Shown here: piece after piece, positions 1 through 3,896 of the stretch | Position numbering within the stretch: position 1 is the first letter of the stretch | Layout of the letters: every line of letters begins with the position of its first letter | Source: Saprospiraceae bacterium | GTDB taxonomy: Bacteria; Bacteroidota; Bacteroidia; Chitinophagales; Saprospiraceae | Reading direction: 5' to 3' | Length of the DNA stretch: 5,134 bases | NCBI GenBank assembly: GCA_017995875.1 | Contig: JAGOIB010000051.1 | Coordinates: forward strand, 1-5,134 | Notes under the pieces: model-generated | The model's input: only the letters and a program-made list of their open reading frames with translations | Told to the model about the DNA's origin: nothing | The model's database searches: none | Program-made: the position numbers and the translations under genes

Positions 1-488
1 ATCCAGTCATACAAACCTGAACGGTAGTTATAGCATCCACCAATCCGAACCGCCTCTTTTTCCAGAAATCTAATGCCAGGCGTCGTCTTACGGGTATCAA
101 GTACTTTGACGGGCAATCCTTCCACTTCCTGCGCGTACAAAGAAGCCAATGTGGAAATTCCACTCATCCGCTGCATGGTATTCAACACCAACCGCTCTGC
201 CATGAGCAAAGCTCTTGTTGGACATGTCACATGAAACACAATGTCGCCCGGTTTTACAACACTACCATCAGGAATGTGCAATTCAAAATCAGCAGCTGCT
301 GCCAATTCTTTGAAAATCCGGCGTGCGACTTCTACACCAGAAATAATTCCATCATCCTTGACCAGTAATTTAGCCTTACTCACCCGGGTTGACCTGATAC
401 AGGCCATAGAGGTATGATCGCCTTCTCCTACATCTTCAGCTATTCCAAGGCGAATAAAGGCATCGAGCATTTTAGTATAATCATCCAT
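1..488 (-). CDS. nadC: Quinolinate phosphoribosyltransferase (nicotinate-nucleotide pyrophosphorylase, carboxylating), N-terminal part
   Basis: This is the start of a cytoplasmic enzyme that converts quinolinate and PRPP to nicotinate mononucleotide, CO2 and pyrophosphate in de novo NAD synthesis. The 162 complete codons visible run off the left edge; the family is usually about 280-290 residues, so a bit over half is present. Family signatures seen in order are EDVGEGDHTS (about residues 18-27), the ERLVLNTMQRMSGIS helix region (about 107-121), DTRKTTPG (about 136-143) and GGCYNYRSGLYDW at the visible end. The DTRKTTPG arginine and lysine belong to the phosphoribosyl/quinolinate pocket. The family consensus at the last motif is GGGxNHRxGLYD, so this copy has Tyr where His is expected. 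The ATG at 488 is secure: an in-frame TGA lies six codons upstream with no other start between. It is co-directional with the beta-barrel gene 79 bp upstream and has its own candidate -7 box. The catalytic lysine segment (KDNH) lies outside the window. Confidence 0.95.
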   Translation of the reverse strand, partial: MDDYTKMLDAFIRLGIAEDVGEGDHTSMACIRSTRVSKAKLLVKDDGIISGVEVARRIFKELAAAADFELHIPDGSVVKPGDIVFHVTCPTRALLMAERLVLNTMQRMSGISTLASLYAQEVEGLPVKVLDTRKTTPGIRFLEKEAVRIGGCYNYRSGLYDW

Positions 489-514
489 AATCCGGTGCTT
501 CAGTCAAGTGATAT

Positions 515-522
515 CAAACGTA
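515..522 (-). promoter_or_regulatory. Candidate Bacteroidota -7 promoter box for nadC
   Basis: On the minus strand the sequence reads TACGTTTG, an exact match to the Bacteroidota -7 consensus TAnnTTTG. It lies 26 nt upstream of the nadC ATG, which would give a leader of roughly 20 nt. A TTG that could act as a -33 element lies about 26 nt further upstream, longer than the usual spacing of about 19-23 nt, so the -33 support is weak. The box lies in the 79-bp gap after the beta-barrel gene, so nadC could be transcribed independently or by readthrough. Confidence 0.4.
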
Positions 523-567
523 TTGAACTCGTAAGGTAGAGTACATTTCAATGATGGAAAGTAAAGT

Positions 568-1338
568 CTAAAATAAAATACCGAGGAAGAGAATAAGATT
601 TCCCACAGTTGCCCGCGAGTCATCTTGCTCCGTCAAATACATTGGTATGATGTCAGGATTCAGCACAGCGCTATTACCATGATCCTGGGTAAAATCCATA
701 ATTCCCCTTTGCCAGTAGAGCCCGCCAATCAGCGAATTATTCTGACTGATGGCATATTCTATACCGGCTCCCAATCCTATGAAAAGATTAGGCACGACAA
801 GGTCCTTTTTAATGTTTTCCTGCTCTTTGAGAAAATCTTCAGATTCTATATCACCTCTGCCCCTTGTCAGAAAGGAAAAGGTAAGTACAGGTGCCTCCAA
901 AAAATATGTCGTATTCCCCTTTTCATTTAACCTGAACTTTAAGCCCACAGGTACTTCCAGATATTGAAGCTGATATCTGATTTTCACCCCATCCGGCAAG
1001 GGTTTGTCACCGGTCTGCAACAACGGATCGCTTAGTTCGGAATTTGGAAGATAATTGCCTCCAACCTCATAAAGAAATTCTCCTCCCTCATGAAAAGCAA
1101 AGTTCAACCCCAATGTAATAGACGTATGTTCTTTCCACCGGATGTCACTTATTGCACCGAGCTTTGCGCCGAGATTCCCCCCGTTCTTAACAATAAGGTC
1201 ATTATTATTTCTAATACCGGAAAAAACAGGGCTTGCCTGAAACCCAATCCTGAAGGATCTGTCCTGACCGGATAGATGGGTATGAAGGATCAATACAAGA
1301 ATACCTGCACACCATATCTTTGCTATCGTTCGTTTCAT
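568..1338 (-). CDS. PorT-like outer membrane beta-barrel protein
   Basis: A 256-residue predicted secreted protein resembling the outer-membrane beta-barrel families common in Bacteroidota (PorT-like, OMP_b-brl type). It has a classic signal peptide: a basic N-terminus (MKRTIAK), a hydrophobic core (about residues 8-18) and a likely cleavage near LSGQ at 22-25. The mature part alternates polar and hydrophobic residues in beta-strand style with Gly/aromatic-rich segments, for example YLEVPVGLKFRL (126-137) and PNLFIGLGAGIEYAI (183-197). It ends in a strand, GNLILFLGILF (246-256), with the C-terminal Phe typical of barrel insertion signals. I chose the ATG at 1338. An in-frame GTG at 1347 would add MKT but adds nothing to the signal peptide. 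No catalytic motif is visible and the specific role is unknown. True PorT belongs to the type IX secretion/gliding machinery, but the similarity here is general barrel-family similarity and orthology is not shown. It is divergent from gldB and followed by nadC on the same strand. Confidence 0.8.
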   Translation of the reverse strand: MKRTIAKIWCAGILVLILHTHLSGQDRSFRIGFQASPVFSGIRNNNDLIVKNGGNLGAKLGAISDIRWKEHTSITLGLNFAFHEGGEFLYEVGGNYLPNSELSDPLLQTGDKPLPDGVKIRYQLQYLEVPVGLKFRLNEKGNTTYFLEAPVLTFSFLTRGRGDIESEDFLKEQENIKKDLVVPNLFIGLGAGIEYAISQNNSLIGGLYWQRGIMDFTQDHGNSAVLNPDIIPMYLTEQDDSRATVGNLILFLGILF

Positions 1339-1375
1339 AGTTTTCACAATGCTCAGCGAGCTTTACCACATCGAA

Positions 1376-1383
1376 TACACTTG
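1376..1383 (+). promoter_or_regulatory. Weak candidate -7 box for gldB
   Basis: TACACTTG matches TAnnTTTG at five of the six fixed positions and ends only 6 nt before the gldB ATG, so a transcript from it would be essentially leaderless. No clear TTTG -33 element was found. It sits in the 51-bp divergent spacer shared with the beta-barrel gene. I see no exact TAnnTTTG for the beta-barrel gene in that spacer. This is a low-confidence call. Confidence 0.2.
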
Positions 1384-1389
1384 ACTACC

Positions 1390-2463
1390 ATGAAGTCAGA
1401 TCAGATTTTTTCCAAAGGAACGCTCGGCATCCTGGTCGTTCTCATCCTTGCGTTTACGGCGTGTGCACCCGATAAAGAGACAAATATACCGGATGTGTCC
1501 CATATCCATGTTGATCTGGACATCTCCCGCTTCGAACAGCTCCTATTGGCTGATACCACCATCGATGCTGCCCGTATCCAAAAACTGATGGCCGACAATC
1601 CATCTTTTTCAGAGGTTTACTTCAAACATGTCATGCCAGGGGCAGAAGATATCCTTGCTTCTGAAGATCCGGAGCAACAGGCAAGGGATATCAAAGCATG
1701 GGTCCAACATCCAAGGACACGATGGCTCTACGATACGGTGCAACAGATTTTTCCTGACCTCACCATGTTGAAAAAGGATCTCACAACTGCTTTTACATAC
1801 GGCAAATATTATTTCCCACAAAAAGAAACGCCTCGTATCTATACCACCATTTCCGATTTTGGATACTTCCCTTTTCTCTATGCTGAAGACAGCCTGAGGG
1901 ATGGTATCGGCATCAGCCTTGAAATGTTTCTTGGAGAGAAATTTCCATATCTGAATTACACCGGCATGAACAGTGCCTTTTCAGATTACCTCACACGATC
2001 GTACAACAAAGACTATATCGTCCGGCGTACCCTTGAAGTGTGGATTGATGATCTGGCTGGCCCTCCGCCAGGCAACAGGCTTATAGATATGATGATTCAC
2101 AATGGTAAAAAACTTTTCATCCTTCAAAGCCTGATGCCTGCAGCCAATGATACTGTGATCATTGACTATCCGGCTGTCAAACTAAAATGGGTAGAGGACA
2201 ATGAAAAAAATGTCTGGTACCATTTCACCACCCAGGACATGCTGTATGAAACGTCATTGAATAAAATCCAGAAATACATCGGCCCTAGTCCCGGCTCACC
2301 CGGCATGCCCGCCGAAGCTCCCGGCAACACCGCTTCCTGGCTCGGCTGGCAAATCGTAAAAGCTTATATGAAGGCCCATCCTCAAACAAACCTTCCGCAA
2401 CTTCTGGAGATTAAAGATGCACAGTCAATCCTGGATCAATCCGGGTATCGGCCACCAAGGTGA
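1390..2463 (+). CDS. gldB: Gliding motility-associated lipoprotein GldB
   Basis: A 357-residue lipoprotein of the GldB family, a cell-envelope protein required for gliding in Flavobacterium johnsoniae. The N-terminus is a lipoprotein signal: a hydrophobic stretch (about residues 11-23) leading to LAFTAC with the lipidated Cys at 25. Family features seen are the DVDISRFE-like start of the mature domain (about 41-50: VDLDISRFEQ), DNPSFSEVYFKHVMPG (about 69-84), SLEMFLGEKFPYLNY (176-190), a GKKLFILQSLMP segment (239-250), and near the C-terminus LYETSLNKIQKYIGPSPGSPG followed by EAPGNTASWLGWQIVKAYM (309-327), which is very characteristic of GldB. No metalloprotease HExxH motif is present. The frame is open 38 codons further upstream to 1276, but that extension overlaps the opposite-strand barrel gene and would bury the signal peptide, so the ATG at 1390 is preferred. 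gldC, often next to gldB in flavobacteria, is not seen downstream. Its TGA is followed within 6 nt by an 8-bp tandem repeat array. Confidence 0.93.
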   Translation: MKSDQIFSKGTLGILVVLILAFTACAPDKETNIPDVSHIHVDLDISRFEQLLLADTTIDAARIQKLMADNPSFSEVYFKHVMPGAEDILASEDPEQQARDIKAWVQHPRTRWLYDTVQQIFPDLTMLKKDLTTAFTYGKYYFPQKETPRIYTTISDFGYFPFLYAEDSLRDGIGISLEMFLGEKFPYLNYTGMNSAFSDYLTRSYNKDYIVRRTLEVWIDDLAGPPPGNRLIDMMIHNGKKLFILQSLMPAANDTVIIDYPAVKLKWVEDNEKNVWYHFTTQDMLYETSLNKIQKYIGPSPGSPGMPAEAPGNTASWLGWQIVKAYMKAHPQTNLPQLLEIKDAQSILDQSGYRPPR

Positions 2464-2469
2464 GAATGT

Positions 2470-2517
2470 AAGAACGTAAGAGCGTAAGAACGTAAGATCG
2501 CAAGACCGTAAGACCTT
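2470..2517 (+). repeat. 8-bp tandem repeat array, AAGAnCGT, six units
   Basis: Six head-to-tail octamers begin 6 nt after the gldB stop: AAGAACGT, AAGAGCGT, AAGAACGT, AAGATCGC, AAGACCGT and AAGACCTT. A degenerate seventh unit, GAGAATGT (2462-2469), lies before them and uses the last two bases of the stop codon. Positions 1-4 and 6 are invariant in the six units, while position 5 reads A, G, A, T, C, C and so samples all four bases. Changes elsewhere are confined to positions 7-8 of two units. The array is non-coding (period 8, not a multiple of 3). Its function is unknown. Confidence 0.85.
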
Positions 2518-2535
2518 TAGAATGAAAGGTGCTTG

Positions 2536-2584
2536 TTCAAGTCTTTAGACTTGAATACAATATTTGCAAGTCTCCGGACTTGCA
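2536..2584 (+). repeat. Twin palindromic hairpins with shared stem core CAAGTC-N4-GACTTG
   Basis: Two perfect 8-bp stem hairpins lie 9 nt apart. The first (2536-2555) has arms TTCAAGTC/GACTTGAA and loop TTTA; its loop can close by one further T-A pair. The second (2565-2584) has arms TGCAAGTC/GACTTGCA and loop TCCG. In RNA the second would be a C(UCCG)G loop, a stable UNCG-type tetraloop. Both share the six-base core, while the outer two base pairs differ in a compensated way (TT/AA versus TG/CA), which suggests the folded form is maintained. No T-run follows either stem, so they are not classical intrinsic terminators, although they lie where gldB transcription should end. They resemble REP-like intergenic palindromes. 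Confidence 0.8.
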
Positions 2585-2603
2585 GACGAAACGCTCTCCC
2601 TCG

Positions 2604-2635
2604 CCCTTCCGCCGGAAGGGGCTGAACCCCCTTCC
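2604..2635 (+). repeat. Nested GC-rich palindromes with competing stems
   Basis: CCCTTCCG-C-CGGAAGGG (2604-2620) is an odd-length perfect palindrome. Its right arm, extended to GGAAGGGG (2614-2621), is also perfectly complementary to CCCCTTCC at 2628-2635 across a 6-nt loop. The same central segment can therefore pair upstream or downstream, giving two mutually exclusive hairpins. No coding potential is supported here. It could be a REP-like element or contribute to transcription termination after gldB. Confidence 0.7.
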
Positions 2636-2662
2636 TACTAGTAGCCCCTTCAGGGCTTCTAC
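2635..2662 (+). repeat. CTACTAGTAG palindrome overlapping an AGCCC/GGGCT hairpin
   Basis: CTACTAGTAG (2635-2644) is a perfect 10-bp palindrome. Its right half overlaps a hairpin with arms AGCCC (2643-2647) and GGGCT (2653-2657) and loop CTTCA. The outer GTAG (2641-2644) can also meet CTAC (2659-2662) with a small bulge. These are read directly from the sequence and continue the palindrome-dense island. Their function is unknown. Confidence 0.6.
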
Positions 2663-2684
2663 CTTTACCCCTTTTGCCCCTAAA

Positions 2685-2698
2685 TCCCCTAAAGGGGA
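2685..2698 (+). repeat. TCCCCT-AA-AGGGGA palindrome
   Basis: This is a 6-bp perfect stem with an AA centre, directly preceded by a second CCCCTAAA-like half unit (2677-2684, CCCCTAAA). From general familiarity, elements of the form CCCCTAAATCCCCTAAAGGGG recur in intergenic regions of many Bacteroidota genomes, but no search was made here. C4 runs at 2645-2648, 2668-2671, 2677-2680 and 2686-2689 put four G4 runs on the minus strand, three of them closely spaced. Confidence 0.65.
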
Positions 2699-2743
2699 CT
2701 TCAATATTTCCTTTCCGCATTTTCTGCCTTACTACCTGCTTCG

Positions 2744-2785
2744 CCTCAGCCTTAGCCTTCTCCTTCTCCTCAGCCTTAGCCTTTT
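2744..2785 (+). repeat. Pyrimidine-rich CCTnnn hexamer array
   Basis: Seven contiguous hexamers run CCTCAG, CCTTAG, CCTTCT, CCTTCT, CCTCAG, CCTTAG, CCTTTT. The 16-mer CCTCAGCCTTAGCCTT therefore occurs twice with a 24-bp period (2744-2759 and 2768-2783). The array leads into a T7 run (2782-2788) and more C/T-rich sequence to about 2822. From 2741 to 2822 only 13 of 82 bases are purines. It lies just upstream of the fni promoter region and has no credible reading frame. It could form unusual DNA structure or affect fni expression, but that is inference. Confidence 0.75.
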
Positions 2786-2849
2786 TTTAACCTTTTCCCC
2801 CTTTCCCCTGTTTACCTCCCTTATCCATCAAAACAGCGCTCCGAAAGCA

Positions 2850-2857
2850 TACCTTTG
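2850..2857 (+). promoter_or_regulatory. Bacteroidota -7 promoter box for the fni-mvaA operon
   Basis: TACCTTTG is an exact match to the TAnnTTTG -7 consensus recognised by the Bacteroidota primary sigma factor. It ends 9 nt before the fni ATG, so the predicted transcript would begin only a few bases before the start codon and be almost leaderless. No TTTG or TTG -33 element is found at the usual spacing; the matching region around 2826-2833 reads ATCAAAAC. It probably drives both fni and mvaA, since mvaA follows with only 4 nt between genes. Confidence 0.55.
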
Positions 2858-2866
2858 CACCGACCA

Positions 2867-3892
2867 ATGGAGGAAAAGACCGCAGTTTCAACCACACCTG
2901 ATCGCAAAAAGGATCATATAGACCTTGCCTTCAGATCAGATATGGCCAATAAAGGCCCCGATGATCGTTTTTATTACGAACCCATGCTCTCCGGTCACCC
3001 TGCAGCCGATCTGGATATCAGCATTTCTTTTCTTGACAAGACGCTAAAAGCCCCTCTTTGGGTCAGCAGTATGACCGGTGGTACGGAAATGGCCTTCCAG
3101 ATCAATCGCCGTCTGGCCGCCTCCTGTGCTAAGTACGGCCTCGGAATGGGGCTTGGCTCCTGCCGGCCTTTACTGGATAGCCTCGATCGCCTCAAAGACT
3201 TTGACGTCCGTGATATCATCGGACCTGACCTGCCATTGTATGCAAACCTTGGTATAGCTCAGGTAGAGTCTCTGCTGGATGAAAACAGAGAAGATGATAT
3301 TGCCCTCTTGCTGGATCGTCTTCAGGCGGATGGACTCATCATCCATATCAATCCTTTACAGGAATGGCTGCAGCCAGAAGGAGATTTTCTGAAAAGTCCT
3401 CCTATTGAAACGCTCAGTCGTTTGCTTGAAAGATTCTCATTTCCTGTAATCGTTAAGGAGGTGGGACAGGGGATGGGACCCGAAAGTATAGCTGCTATTC
3501 TCAAATTGCCGGTGAAGGCATTTGAGTTGGCTGCACATGGTGGCACTAATTTTTCCAAATTAGAGTTAATTCGGTCCAGTGGATTGCAACAAGAAGTGTT
3601 TGATCCTGTTTCTAAGGTCGGCCACGCCATAGGTGAAATGGTAGCCTGGATAAATCAAATGGTAGAAGAGGATAACGATGAAGTGTTGTGCAGGGAGTTT
3701 ATCATTTCAGGTGGCGTCCGTGATTTTCTCGATGGATATTTTTGGATGAACAAATTACATGCGTCTGCTGTATATGGTCAGGCTAGTGGTTTCCTGAAAT
3801 ATGCTGCCGTAAGTCAGGAAGCATTGGATGCGTATATTGAAAGCCAGGTCAGAGGATTGCAGTTAGCGCACACCTACCTGAAAGTGAAATAA
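2867..3892 (+). CDS. fni: Type 2 isopentenyl-diphosphate delta-isomerase (FMN-dependent)
   Basis: A 341-residue cytoplasmic flavoenzyme that interconverts isopentenyl and dimethylallyl diphosphate, using reduced FMN and Mg2+, to supply both isoprenoid building blocks. The full length matches the family (about 330-360). Motifs in order are RKKDH (13-17), SSMTGGT (67-73), GSCRPLL (97-103, usually GSQR/GSMR), NLGIAQ (127-132), HINPLQE and QPEGD (160-166 and 169-173, the substrate/metal site), VIVKEVGQGMG (194-204), AHGGTNFSKLE (223-233, a variant of GGTSWxxxE), SGGVRD (281-286, phosphate binding) and ASAVYGQASGFLKYA (299-313). It is an FMN TIM barrel. The ATG at 2867 is preferred. An in-frame TTG at 2855 lies inside the -7 box and would start upstream of the likely transcript. 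It is the first gene of a unit with mvaA. The Gln-to-Cys and Trp-to-Phe motif variants may be lineage-specific; activity is not in doubt from the sequence. Confidence 0.95.
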   Translation: MEEKTAVSTTPDRKKDHIDLAFRSDMANKGPDDRFYYEPMLSGHPAADLDISISFLDKTLKAPLWVSSMTGGTEMAFQINRRLAASCAKYGLGMGLGSCRPLLDSLDRLKDFDVRDIIGPDLPLYANLGIAQVESLLDENREDDIALLLDRLQADGLIIHINPLQEWLQPEGDFLKSPPIETLSRLLERFSFPVIVKEVGQGMGPESIAAILKLPVKAFELAAHGGTNFSKLELIRSSGLQQEVFDPVSKVGHAIGEMVAWINQMVEEDNDEVLCREFIISGGVRDFLDGYFWMNKLHASAVYGQASGFLKYAAVSQEALDAYIESQVRGLQLAHTYLKVK

Positions 3893-3896
3893 TCGA

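Noticed and set aside
625..1275. Plus-strand open frames within the barrel gene region
   Set aside because: They are antisense to a convincing secreted barrel gene and show no domain or signal features.
1276..1389. Upstream extension of the gldB reading frame by 38 codons
   Set aside because: It overlaps the 5' end of the opposite-strand barrel gene and would place the lipoprotein signal peptide internally; the ATG at 1390 gives a correctly placed signal and lipobox.
2536..2584. Intrinsic terminator of gldB
   Set aside because: The stems are suitable but no T-run follows either one, and the T7 run at 2782-2788 has no stable stem right before it. A terminator is possible but not supported.
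2470..2584. CRISPR array
   Set aside because: The repeat units are only 8 bp and contiguous without spacers, the hairpins occur twice only, and no cas gene is nearby.
2517..2720. Minus-strand open frame of 67 codons in the repeat island
   Set aside because: Its content is dictated by palindromes and G-rich repeats, giving an Arg/Gly-rich sequence with no family resemblance.
2529..2921. Plus-strand open frame of 130 codons spanning the repeat island into fni
   Set aside because: The Ser/Leu/Pro/Phe-rich translation comes from the pyrimidine tract, and the frame overlaps the fni start in another frame.
2867..3892. fni as a recombinant gene, because the first half looks more GC-rich than the second
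   Set aside because: Hand counts vary widely between 60-bp blocks (about 45-60% in the first half, 35-48% in parts of the second) and protein motifs are continuous, so the difference is not enough to claim transfer.
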